Shown piece by piece: positions 27,223-33,274 of a stretch of 34,232 nt of DNA. The notes under the pieces were generated by a model. The model had not been told where the DNA came from and did not search any database. It saw only the letters and a program-made list of their open reading frames with translations. The stretch comes from a virus. How positions within the stretch are numbered: the stretch's first letter is position 1; every line of letters begins with the position of its first letter. The position numbers and the translations under genes are program-made. Location: positions 1 through 34,232 of the IMG/VR virus record IMGVR_UViG_3300050015_000530. One strand, 5' to 3'.

Positions 27223-27293
27223 GTCGGGATAATTTAGGGGTAGAATGCTTGTTTGGTATTCAAGTAACACCAGTTCGAATCTGGTTCTCGGCT
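27223..27293 (+). tRNA. tRNA-Thr(GGT)
   Basis: The acceptor GTCGGGA/TCTCGGC has discriminator T, as in the other Thr tRNAs here. Stem CTTGT/TCAAG (one mismatch) closes TTGGTAT (GGT). The T-arm ACCAG/CTGGT is perfect. Confidence 0.82.
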
Positions 27294-27310
27294 CAAAATA
27301 AAATATAACT

Positions 27311-27364
27311 CTCACAGGTTATAAACACAAAATATAACTCTTGCAAGTTATATCAAACTGTGAG
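27311..27364 (+). other. Structured inter-tRNA spacer
   Basis: CTCACAG (27311) pairs with CTGTGAG (27358) and encloses hairpin ATATAACT/AGTTATAT (27332-27353). The AAAATATAACTCT segment occurs twice. No gene. Confidence 0.5.
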
Positions 27365-27390
27365 GATGTTCATTGACATGCTGGTTTTAC

Positions 27391-27465
27391 GCACGGATGG
27401 TCGAGTGGTCAAAGGCAACGGTCTGCAAAACCGTACAATCGTGGGTTCGAATCCCACTCCGTGCT
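27391..27465 (+). tRNA. tRNA-Cys(GCA)
   Basis: The acceptor GCACGGA/TCCGTGC is perfect with Cys-type discriminator T. The anticodon arm ACGGT-CTGCAAA-ACCGT and T-arm GTGGG/CCCAC are perfect. Confidence 0.95.
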
Positions 27466-27498
27466 CAAACAATATAAAGTAGTCGTATGCTATTGGAC

Positions 27499-27584
27499 AC
27501 TCCGGGCGGTTAAACACCGGAGTCAACAGAGATAGACAGACAAAATTATTGGGTGTGTCATCATCTAACCTGCTCTGACACACC
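27499..27584 (+). other. Structured inter-tRNA spacer with two strong hairpins
   Basis: ACTCCGG/CCGGAGT (27499-27523) and GGTGTGTCA/TGACACACC (27552-27584) are perfect stems. No T-run follows either on this strand. No ORF or tRNA fits. Confidence 0.5.
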
Positions 27585-27590
27585 AAAAAT

Positions 27591-27666
27591 GTTCCTGTCG
27601 TACAATAACTGGTAAGACCGCAGGCTGTTAACCTGAACAATGTAGGTTCGAATCCTACCGGGAACG
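27591..27666 (+). tRNA. tRNA-Asn(GTT), copy 1
   Basis: The acceptor GTTCCTG/CGGGAAC has discriminator G. The anticodon loop CTGTTAA gives GTT on GCAGG/CCTGA (one mismatch). The T-arm GTAGG/CCTAC is perfect. Confidence 0.88.
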
Positions 27667-27678
27667 CAAATTAATGTA

Positions 27679-27800
27679 TGAGATATCAGTCATAATAGAC
27701 CAAATTCCTTATAATGTATGATATCTCACTCAATAATGTCGGGAATAACCTACATTAAATTCAAAATTTGAGATAATGTGGAATAATCCCAACAAAATGA
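27679..27800 (+). other. Hairpin-rich spacer before the HNH gene
   Basis: TGAGATATCA (27679) and TGATATCTCA (27719) are perfect complements. CTACATT and AATGTGG pair further downstream. No gene is seen. Confidence 0.45.
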
Positions 27801-27821
27801 CGACTTTTTTATGATGTAGTA

Positions 27822-27845
27822 CTATTTATTATCATAAAATGATAA
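27822..27845 (+). promoter_or_regulatory. GTATTTAT-class element (CTATTTAT) and hairpin before the HNH gene
   Basis: CTATTTAT (27822-27829) ends 19 nt before the ATG at 27849. TTATCAT-aaa-ATGATAA forms a seven-pair hairpin between them. Confidence 0.5.
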
Positions 27846-27848
27846 GAT

Positions 27849-28310
27849 ATGGTTCTAAGAAATAAAATAATCGAACTGAGGCAACAGGGAAAAAGCTATA
27901 GAGAAATCGAAAAGGAATTACAATGTTCAAAGTCAATGATTTCCATTTATTGTAGAAAATCAGGATTGGGTGGTGATGGTAGAACGAATTTAAGTGATGA
28001 AGATAAAAGAATTGCAAATTATCAACACGTTAAATCTCATCGACAAAAAATAAAAGAAAGAGCAATTGAATATAAAGGTGGAAAATGTGAGAAATGTGGA
28101 TATAAAAAATGTAATAGAGCACTTGAATTTCATCATACGAGTCCCAATGAAAAAGATTTTACAATATCGAAATATTCTGTATTGTCTTGGAATAAAGTGA
28201 AAATTGAGTTGGATAAATGTATTTTAATTTGTGCAAATTGTCACAGAGAATTACATGATGATGAATATTTAAATAATAGGGATGTATTCCCTCTGTCTGA
28301 TAAGCAGTAG
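27849..28310 (+). CDS. HNH homing endonuclease with HTH
   Basis: A 153-residue protein. The N-terminal HTH (GKSYREIEKELQCSKSMISI) is followed by a compact HNH/treble-clef: KGGKCEKCGYKK, ALEFHHTSPNEKDFTIS, WNKVKIELDKCILICANCHR, ELHDDEY. The C-terminal FPLSDKQ and the stop are encoded by sequence that also looks like the anticodon arm of a tRNA-Ile, so the ORF ends inside that tRNA-like gene. Confidence 0.88.
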   Translation: MVLRNKIIELRQQGKSYREIEKELQCSKSMISIYCRKSGLGGDGRTNLSDEDKRIANYQHVKSHRQKIKERAIEYKGGKCEKCGYKKCNRALEFHHTSPNEKDFTISKYSVLSWNKVKIELDKCILICANCHRELHDDEYLNNRDVFPLSDKQ

Positions 28311-28354
28311 AAAGGATAGTTGGTCACACGTGGGTTCAACTCCCACCCTCCCTA
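28278..28354 (+). tRNA. Rearranged tRNA-Ile(GAT)-like gene
   Basis: The acceptor AGGGATG/CCTCCCT (one mismatch, discriminator A) and a perfect T-arm GTGGG/CCCAC are present, and loop CTGATAA (GAT) sits on TCTGT/GCAGT. Only seven bases separate the acceptor from the anticodon arm, and a D-loop-like ATAGTTGGTC lies 3' of it. The order is acceptor, anticodon, D-like, T. It overlaps the HNH end. Confidence 0.45.
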
Positions 28355-28367
28355 CAAATAATAAAAT

Positions 28368-28440
28368 GGGCGTATCGTCTAAGTGGTTAGGATGTATCTC
28401 TGATAAGGATGCGATGATGGTTCAAATCCACCTATGCCCA
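28368..28440 (+). tRNA. tRNA-Ile(GAT)
   Basis: The acceptor GGGCGTA/TATGCCC has discriminator A. The anticodon arm TATCT-CTGATAA-GGATG gives GAT. The T-stem has one A/C mismatch. A perfect AAACCTT/AAGGTTT hairpin follows at 28442-28459. Confidence 0.83.
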
Positions 28441-28482
28441 CAAACCTTGACGAAGGTTTAATGTTGCAACACGTAGTAGCCA

Positions 28483-28556
28483 TCCTATAGTAGCATATTA
28501 TCGGCAAAATGCTGCCCGTAGAAGGGTGTATGTAGGTTCAAATCCTATCGTAGGAG
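28483..28556 (+). tRNA. tRNA-like gene with six-base anticodon loop
   Basis: The acceptor TCCTATA/CGTAGGA (one mismatch, discriminator G), D-stem AGCAT/ATGCT and T-arm GTAGG/CCTAT are good. The anticodon stem TGCCC/GGGTG leaves only GTAGAA as loop, so the anticodon cannot be assigned (AGA or TAG depending on register). Confidence 0.5.
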
Positions 28557-28567
28557 CGTTACTTTTT

Positions 28568-28656
28568 GGAGAGTTGGCAGAGTCCGGCTTATTGCACCAG
28601 TCTTGAAAACTGACGACCCCGCAAGGGGTCCGGGGGTTCGAATCCCTCACTCTCCG
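28568..28656 (+). tRNA. tRNA-Ser(TGA)
   Basis: The acceptor GGAGAGT/ACTCTCC is perfect with discriminator G. Stem CAGT/ACTG closes CTTGAAA (TGA). The long variable arm GACCCCGCAAGGGGTC is strong. The T-arm is GGGGG/CCCTC. Confidence 0.95.
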
Positions 28657-28660
28657 CAAA

Positions 28661-28904
28661 GTTAAGTGCATTGGATATCATCACTTGACCTCACCGCACC
28701 TTAAAGAACTCATGACTCTTTAGTGGTGTAAAAGTTCTGGCTTGCATAAGAAGCTGCCCTAATGTTCAGTGGGATTCTTTGGGTTTGTACACTTAGTACA
28801 CGTACTTGGCAATACGACAAGACTTGATTAATTCTCCGAGACATTCCAAGGTACTTGTAATAGTAATTCCGGGAATCGTGAGTATAAGGCTCACACCAGA
28901 ACTT
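28661..28904 (+). ncRNA. Putative large structured RNA region (about 245 nt)
   Basis: The gap between tRNA-Ser and tRNA-Phe holds nested helices: GTTAAGTG/CACTTGAC (28661, 28682), TAAAGA/TCTTTA (28702, 28717), the closing stem AAGTTCTGG/CCAGAACTT (28732, 28896), GTACTTGG/CCAAgGTAC (28802, 28846) and GTGAG/CTCAC near 28878. No credible protein is present on either strand. The fold matches no RNA family I can recall. Confidence 0.5.
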
Positions 28905-28909
28905 AAATT

Positions 28910-28981
28910 GAGGACGTAGCTGAGTTGGTTTAGCGATGCCCTGAAAAGGCATAGAGACAGGTTCGATTCCTGTAGTCCCCA
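28910..28981 (+). tRNA. tRNA-Phe(GAA), imperfect acceptor
   Basis: The anticodon arm ATGCC-CTGAAAA-GGCAT and T-arm ACAGG/CCTGT are perfect (GAA). CCA is encoded at 28982-28984. The acceptor GAGGACG/AGTCCCC has two mismatches. Confidence 0.78.
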
Positions 28982-28988
28982 CCACAAT

Positions 28989-29006
28989 GTAACTCAGTGG
29001 TTGTAC
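28989..29006 (+). pseudogene. Orphan tRNA D-arm-like remnant
   Basis: TGTAACTCAGTGGTTGTAC resembles a 5' acceptor end plus D-arm with no following anticodon or T-arm. It lies between tRNA-Phe and the HNH leader. Confidence 0.3.
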
Positions 29007-29018
29007 TTTTCGTGAAAA

Positions 29019-29050
29019 CCATAGTATTTACTATAAAATAATAACTATGG
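29019..29050 (+). promoter_or_regulatory. GTATTTAC element in a hairpin that contains the start codon
   Basis: CCATAGT (29019-29025) pairs with ACTATGG (29044-29050), and the ATG at 29047 is inside the 3' strand. GTATTTAC (29024-29031) spans the stem-loop junction. Confidence 0.65.
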
Positions 29051-29559
29051 AATATAACGATTTAAAAAAGTATGTCGAACTGGGTTTTTCACACAGACAA
29101 ATGGCAATAGAATTAAACTGTTCACAAACAACAGTAAAATATTGGTTAAAAAAGTATGACTTAAAAACAAGATTTCATCTTCAAAAAAGAGAAAAAAACG
29201 TCCACTGTATTCTATGTGGCAATGAATTGAAGGATAATTCAAGAAATAGAAGTCGATGTAATTCCTGTACAACAAGAATTCGAAGATATAGAACCAAATT
29301 AAAGGCAATTGAACTTTTAGGTGGTAAATGTAATAGATGTGGATGGTCGGGAAATATTGCAGCATTTGAGTTTCATCATTCAAATGATGATAAAGAATAT
29401 GGTGTTGGGGGCATGTGGCATAAGTCTTGGGAATTAATGAAAAAGGAAGCACTAAAGTGCGAATTATTGTGTTCAAACTGCCATAGAATTGAACATACTA
29501 AATATGATAAAGATGAAAATTTCATGACAGCAGTTAATAATTATAACATGGTGACATAG
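29047..29559 (+). CDS. HNH homing endonuclease with HTH
   Basis: A 170-residue relative of 27849-28310. It has an N-terminal HTH (LGFSHRQMAIELNCSQTTVKYW), a zinc finger CILCGNEL ... RCNSCTTRIRR, then LLGGKCNRCGWSG, AAFEFHHSNDDKEYG, and LKCELLCSNCHRIEHTKYDK. The stop TAG (29557-29559) lies at positions 8-10 of the following tRNA-Phe, so the last residues (NMVT) come from its acceptor strand. Confidence 0.88.
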   Translation: MEYNDLKKYVELGFSHRQMAIELNCSQTTVKYWLKKYDLKTRFHLQKREKNVHCILCGNELKDNSRNRSRCNSCTTRIRRYRTKLKAIELLGGKCNRCGWSGNIAAFEFHHSNDDKEYGVGGMWHKSWELMKKEALKCELLCSNCHRIEHTKYDKDENFMTAVNNYNMVT

Positions 29560-29622
29560 CAAAGGTGGTCTATGCGGGGGACTGAAAATCCTTAGATGTT
29601 GGTTCGACTCCAACTGTCACCA
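29550..29622 (+). tRNA. tRNA-Phe(GAA), copy 2
   Basis: The acceptor GGTGACA/TGTCACC is perfect with discriminator A. Stem GGGGA/TCCTT closes CTGAAAA (GAA). The T-arm GTTGG/CCAAC is perfect. The first ten bases overlap the HNH ORF. Confidence 0.9.
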
Positions 29623-29631
29623 CAACAATAC

Positions 29632-29717
29632 GCAGGTGTCGCATAGTGGTCGATTGCGCCAGCCTTCCAAGCTGGAAAGATAGTATCACAACGTGGGTTC
29701 GAATCCCACTACCTGCT
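29632..29717 (+). tRNA. tRNA-Gly(TCC) with long variable region
   Basis: The acceptor GCAGGTG/TACCTGC has Gly-type discriminator T. The anticodon arm CCAGC-CTTCCAA-GCTGG and T-arm GTGGG/CCCAC are perfect. The 17-base variable region (with GAT/ATC) is unusual for Gly. A GIY-YIG cassette begins a few bases later. Confidence 0.85.
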
Positions 29718-29729
29718 CCCTGGTCGTTT

Positions 29730-29763
29730 TCTGTACTTCTCAGTATTTATTGAGAAATACAGA
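29730..29763 (+). promoter_or_regulatory. GTATTTAT element in hairpin loop before the GIY-YIG gene, copy 3
   Basis: Same 12-pair hairpin and GTATTTAT loop (29743-29750) as at 2055 and 3262. Confidence 0.75.
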
Positions 29764-29765
29764 TT

Positions 29766-30422
29766 ATGGCACGAAAAGAAAAACAATACCATTTCATTTA
29801 TAAGACAACTAACTTATTGAGTGGTAAATATTATTACGGAATGCATTCTACTAATAATCTCAATGATGGTTATTATGGTTCTGGAAGAAGATTAAGACGT
29901 TCTTTGAATAAACACGGTAAAGAAAATCATGTTGTTGAGTATATTGAATTTCTTCCGGATAGGATTACATTATGTAATCGTGAAAAAGAGATTGTTAATT
30001 TAAATGAAATTGCAAAAGAAAATTGTATGAACCTAATGATTGGTGGACAAGGCGGCTATGTATCTGATACTGCATCGAAATTAGGGTGGCAAAAAATGGA
30101 TGAAATACTTTTTAATAAATATGGATTAAATTGTCATAGTATAGTTTCAAAGAATTATTATGATTCACTTACCACAGAAGAATTGTTATTACATAAGAAA
30201 AAAATCAGTGAAGGACTAAAAAATGCTGAATTTAATTGTAAAACATTTCTCGGTAAAAACCATTCGGTAAGTACCATTAATAAAATGAGAAAGAATAAAA
30301 ACATCGGAAATAAAAATTCACAATTCGGCACTTGTTGGATAACAAATGGATGTGACAATACAAAAATCAATAGAAACGATAAACTACCAATAAATTGGAA
30401 ATATGGTAGAACTTTGAAATAA
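29766..30422 (+). CDS. GIY-YIG homing endonuclease (SegA-like), copy 3
   Basis: A 218-residue paralogue of 2091 and 3298 with the same first 20 residues and core (YHFIYKTTNLLSGKYYYGMH, GYYGSGRRLRRSLNKHG, NREKEIVNLNE). The middle third is divergent. NUMOD3-like SVSTINKMRKNKNIGNKNSQ precedes a CWIT segment. It lies between tRNA-Gly and tRNA-Ile(TAT) and stops six bases before the latter. The shared leader implies recent spread of one cassette. Confidence 0.9.
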   Translation: MARKEKQYHFIYKTTNLLSGKYYYGMHSTNNLNDGYYGSGRRLRRSLNKHGKENHVVEYIEFLPDRITLCNREKEIVNLNEIAKENCMNLMIGGQGGYVSDTASKLGWQKMDEILFNKYGLNCHSIVSKNYYDSLTTEELLLHKKKISEGLKNAEFNCKTFLGKNHSVSTINKMRKNKNIGNKNSQFGTCWITNGCDNTKINRNDKLPINWKYGRTLK

Positions 30423-30428
30423 TTAAAT

Positions 30429-30501
30429 GGTGATGTGGCGCAATGGTCAGCGCAGGTGTCTTATAAGCACAAGGTTGTGGGTTCAAGTCCCACCTTCACT
30501 A
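30429..30501 (+). tRNA. tRNA-Ile(TAT)
   Basis: The acceptor GGTGATG/CTTCACT has one mismatch and discriminator A. The loop CTTATAA gives TAT, which reads AUA directly. The T-arm GTGGG/CCCAC is perfect. Confidence 0.82.
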
Positions 30502-30502
30502 C

Positions 30503-30579
30503 AAACACAGTGCTCATAGTACGAAACTGTTATAAAGGAGCAGTTAAACTCGAAATCCATAAGGAAATCGGCTGTGTTT
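30503..30579 (+). ncRNA. Putative three-way-junction RNA between tRNAs
   Basis: AAACACAG (30503) pairs with CTGTGTTT (30572) as closing stem. TGCTC/GAGCA (30511, 30538) and a CGA..TCC/GGA..TCG hairpin (30551-30570) lie inside. The layout resembles 4460-4550 without sequence similarity. No TTCRANT loop. Confidence 0.45.
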
Positions 30580-30586
30580 ATCAAAT

Positions 30587-30658
30587 GCTTCGATAGCTCA
30601 ATGGTAGAGCAATTGACTGTTAATCAATAGGTTATGGGTTCAAGTCCCTTTCGGAGCG
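30587..30658 (+). tRNA. tRNA-Asn(GTT), copy 2
   Basis: The acceptor GCTTCGA/TCGGAGC has discriminator G. D-stem GCTC/GAGC is perfect and TTGA/TCAA closes CTGTTAA (GTT). The T-stem has one mismatch. Confidence 0.9.
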
Positions 30659-30666
30659 CAAAACAC

Positions 30667-30696
30667 TTGCAATGTTCGGATTTTTTCTTATCTTTG
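30667..30696 (+). promoter_or_regulatory. Bacteroidota-type promoter
   Basis: TTG (30667-30669) and TATCTTTG (30689-30696) are 19 nt apart. It heads the gene run from 30733. Confidence 0.75.
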
Positions 30697-30732
30697 CTTT
30701 TTAAAATAATTATTAATTAAAATTTAAAGCAA

Positions 30733-31098
30733 ATGTTACACAGAGGAAGCAGAACAATCAACGTAAAAAAAGCGGAATTAATCGCAAAAATCAATGAGAA
30801 CAAAGCAAATCACATTGTAGAGTATAACAAAGCAGTTATCGCCTACAAAGAAGAAGCACTCAAACAATTAGCCGAATTAACCAAGAAGGTTGAAGAAGGT
30901 AAATTAGGTGTTACCTTGGATTTAGTTACACCGATTGACAATTCGGCAAACTATGACAAGATAATCGAAATGTTTAATTGGGAAGTCAATGAAATCGTTG
31001 AACTCAAACAAGACGAATTCATTGAGTATGTCCAGGATGAAACCGATTTCGCTGTAAGTGCAAAATATTCAAACACATTCTACGCAAGTGTCCGATAA
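30733..31098 (+). CDS. Hypothetical phage protein (121 aa)
   Basis: A helical N-terminal half (NVKKAELIAKINENKANHIV ... EEALKQLAELTKKVEEGKLG) is followed by DLVTPIDNSANYDKIIEMFN and an acidic end. Coiled-coil-like with no enzyme motif. It has its own host-type promoter 36 nt upstream, so it may be early expressed. No family named. Confidence 0.78.
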   Translation: MLHRGSRTINVKKAELIAKINENKANHIVEYNKAVIAYKEEALKQLAELTKKVEEGKLGVTLDLVTPIDNSANYDKIIEMFNWEVNEIVELKQDEFIEYVQDETDFAVSAKYSNTFYASVR

Positions 31099-31114
31099 TC
31101 AGACTAAAATAAAA

Positions 31115-31264
31115 ATGTCAGAAACTCCCCCAAAAATAAAATTGGGGGAAGTTTTTGAAGTTGAAGGTAGACTTTACGCAATACAAGTACCTGCAACAGC
31201 AAGCCAGGAAACACGTTTAGATGGTGGAAGAGAAATTTTTGAATTTTTTTATATGCAGGAATAA
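31115..31264 (+). CDS. Hypothetical small protein (49 aa)
   Basis: I start at ATG 31115 (MSETPPKIKLGEVFEVEGRL); the frame is open further upstream but overlaps the previous gene. Beta-rich, ending in an acidic FEFFYMQE. Function unknown. Confidence 0.6.
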   Translation: MSETPPKIKLGEVFEVEGRLYAIQVPATASQETRLDGGREIFEFFYMQE

Positions 31265-31290
31265 ACGCCCATGAGGAAGTATTTAATTAT

Positions 31291-31476
31291 ATGGAATCAA
31301 AAAGCGTATCTTGGGAAATTGAGTATAAAGTAGTTGAAACAGGAAAAACTGGGACAATGAAAATAGACCTTCATTTTAATAAGGAAAAAAATATCGCAAA
31401 GTGGTTTAAATCATGCTACTCTGGAAAAAACGGTAAAAAACAATGTGAATTTTTAAACGCAAAAATAATTGGATGA
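31291..31476 (+). CDS. Hypothetical small protein (61 aa)
   Basis: A beta-rich start (SVSWEIEYKVVETGKTGTMK) and a Lys/Cys-rich middle (KWFKSCYSGKNGKKQCEFL). It overlaps the next start by four bases (ATGA). No family recognised. Confidence 0.65.
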   Translation: MESKSVSWEIEYKVVETGKTGTMKIDLHFNKEKNIAKWFKSCYSGKNGKKQCEFLNAKIIG

Positions 31477-31817
31477 AAAAATATTTGTTTGTAGGCGAAA
31501 GACGTAGTAATCTTGCAATTAAAATGAATGTAACTTGGGTTGACAGACGACTCGCTGCAGCTCATCTTTCAAAAGCAGTCGAAGCCATTGGAATTAATTG
31601 GGACGAATGTGACTTTAAAAACGTCTTCGAGGACAAAATCGAGGACATAATGTCTTCGAAGTGTATTATCATAGCAATGGGCAGAAAAGTCGAGAGAGAA
31701 CTTAAAAAGGCAGGAATTCAACACGAATTTATTTATCATCCTGCAACACGTGGAGCAGTAAGAAATATTGAAAAATACAAACAACACGTAAAAGAAAGAA
31801 TTGAGCACATAGTATAA
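31473..31817 (+). CDS. UDG-superfamily-like protein (114 aa)
   Basis: The KKYLFVGERRSNLAIKMNVT start resembles the FVGE-x-P-x-x-A motif of uracil-DNA-glycosylase-like folds. IIIAMGRKVERELKKAGI and HEFIYHPATRGAVRNIEKY match the later strand and HP motif. It is short for an active glycosylase and the catalytic acidic or Asn residues are not evident, so activity is doubtful. It ends just before tRNA-Thr(CGT). Confidence 0.55.
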   Translation: MKKYLFVGERRSNLAIKMNVTWVDRRLAAAHLSKAVEAIGINWDECDFKNVFEDKIEDIMSSKCIIIAMGRKVERELKKAGIQHEFIYHPATRGAVRNIEKYKQHVKERIEHIV

Positions 31818-31818
31818 T

Positions 31819-31891
31819 GCCGGAATAATTCAATGGTAGAATGCCTGTTCCGTAAACAGGACGCTTACAGGTTCGAGTCCTGTTTCTGGCT
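31819..31891 (+). tRNA. tRNA-Thr(CGT) with C33
   Basis: The acceptor GCCGGAA/TTCTGGC has discriminator T. Stem CCTGT/ACAGG closes TCCGTAA (CGT) with C at position 33. The T-arm ACAGG/CCTGT is perfect. Confidence 0.88.
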
Positions 31892-31903
31892 CAAAATAAG
31901 ATT

Positions 31904-32368
31904 ATGAGAAAACCAAATGCAAATTGTGTAGATTGTGGTAAGCCATTATATCGCAGACCAAGTGAACTTATTAAGTGGAAAAAAGTTTATTGTATGAAAT
32001 GTCAAAAATTACACATGAATGATGCAGCAAAAATAAAAAATGACAGTCAATATATAAACTATATTATAAAGTGGAAAGCAGATATTGTAGATGGAATGAA
32101 AGGAAAATATCAAATTTCTTCACACATAGTAAGATATTTACGTGAAAAATTTGGTTGTAAATGTAGTAAGTGTGGATGGAATGAAGTAAATCCTTATACT
32201 GGAAAAATACCCTTAGAAACTGAACACATTGACGGTAATTTCAGAAACAACAAAGAAGAAAACTTAGATTTATTATGTCCTAATTGCCATAGCCTAACAC
32301 CTACATACAAAGGTGCTAACAGAGGTAATGGAAGAAAAGAAAGAAAAAAATATGCCGATATGCCATAG
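31904..32368 (+). CDS. HNH homing endonuclease
   Basis: A 154-residue protein with an N-terminal zinc finger (CVDCGKPLYRRPSELIKWKK ... CMKCQK), then KFGCKCSKCGWNE and the HNH core PLETEHIDGNFRNNKEENLD, LLCPNCHSLTPTYKGANRGN, a frequent phage type. No GTATTTAT is upstream; it starts 13 nt after tRNA-Thr(CGT). The stop TAG lies 16 bases into tRNA-Thr(TGT), so the final ADMP is tRNA-encoded. It lies between two Thr isoacceptors. Confidence 0.9.
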   Translation: MRKPNANCVDCGKPLYRRPSELIKWKKVYCMKCQKLHMNDAAKIKNDSQYINYIIKWKADIVDGMKGKYQISSHIVRYLREKFGCKCSKCGWNEVNPYTGKIPLETEHIDGNFRNNKEENLDLLCPNCHSLTPTYKGANRGNGRKERKKYADMP

Positions 32369-32436
32369 TGGTCGATTGGGCTGGTTTTGTAAACCAGATG
32401 GTAAAACGCACCGGGGGTTCGAATCCCTCTATCGGC
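32353..32436 (+). tRNA. tRNA-Thr(TGT) with long variable region
   Basis: The acceptor GCCGATA/TATCGGC is perfect with discriminator T. The anticodon arm CTGGT-TTTGTAA-ACCAG gives TGT. The 15-base variable region is class II-like. The T-arm is GGGGG/CCCTC. The first 16 bases overlap the HNH ORF. Confidence 0.87.
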
Positions 32437-32452
32437 TCAAATTCAATTAGTT

Positions 32453-32680
32453 ATGGAAAAACTACCGAGTGAAAATCATGAAGAAAAATTCTTGGCAAAG
32501 TTAAGGTCAAGATTTAAAGTATATGTTGACATAACACCACATCTTGTAAAAGTTGCAATTGTCACATTAATTGTTTTTCTTTGCTCAATGTTTGTATGGT
32601 ATAGTTTTCTCCGTCCAGACCCAAGTAAAACAGTAATTGAAAACGTAATTCAACAATTTAAGAAAAATGAAATACACTAA
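32453..32680 (+). CDS. Single-pass membrane protein (75 aa)
   Basis: A charged N-terminal 40 residues, then one strong hydrophobic helix (VKVAIVTLIVFLCSMFVWYS) and a C-terminal amphipathic segment (TVIENVIQQFKKNEI). N-in topology is likely from flanking Lys/Arg. The size could suit a spanin- or holin-like protein, but there is no specific motif. It overlaps the downstream HNH start by 14 nt. Confidence 0.7.
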   Translation: MEKLPSENHEEKFLAKLRSRFKVYVDITPHLVKVAIVTLIVFLCSMFVWYSFLRPDPSKTVIENVIQQFKKNEIH

Positions 32681-33272
32681 AGAAGAATTTGAAAAATTAA
32701 TACTTGTAGATAAAATATCATATCGAGAAATTGGTCGTATATATGGCATATCTGATGCGTATGTGAAAAAACTGAGTAAAAGATTGGGTGTCATGTTACC
32801 CGTTAGGTCAAAATTTCCAGAAAATTTTGTTCCTGCAAATAAAGGTCAGCACAAATCACCAACATATAAAACAATAATTTGTAAAAATTGTAATAAAATA
32901 ATATCACCTTCAACGTGGAATAAACAACAATTTTGTGATAAAAATTGTGCTGGTGAATATAAATCGAAAAAAGTTTACGAGAATTATTTATTGAATCCGG
33001 ATAAATATTGTAGAGCGTCATATTCTCCAGGTCATTTTAAAAAATTTATATTGGCAGAACAAAACAATAAATGTGTTATATGTGGATTGGATAATGTTTG
33101 GAATGGTAAAATATTAATATTTATTTTAGACCATATTGACGGTGATGCCTCAAATAATAGGCGTGAAAATATTAGAATGATTTGCCCTAATTGTGATACT
33201 CAATTGGATACATATAAATCGAAAAATAAAAATTCTGCAAGAAAAGAAAGATATTTATTAATGAAAAAATAA
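32667..33272 (+). CDS. HNH homing endonuclease with HTH
   Basis: A 201-residue protein: N-terminal HTH (ISYREIGRIYGISDAYVKKL), zinc finger ICKNCNKIISPSTWNKQQFC-DKNC, and HNH core NNKCVICGLDNVWN, IFILDHIDGDASNNRRENIR, MICPNCDTQLDTYKS. The usual CPNCH His is Asp here (NCD), so the zinc site may be weakened. No GTATTTAT precedes it. It ends two bases before the rearranged tRNA-Arg(TCT). Confidence 0.88.
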   Translation: MKYTKEEFEKLILVDKISYREIGRIYGISDAYVKKLSKRLGVMLPVRSKFPENFVPANKGQHKSPTYKTIICKNCNKIISPSTWNKQQFCDKNCAGEYKSKKVYENYLLNPDKYCRASYSPGHFKKFILAEQNNKCVICGLDNVWNGKILIFILDHIDGDASNNRRENIRMICPNCDTQLDTYKSKNKNSARKERYLLMKK

Positions 33273-33274
33273 AT

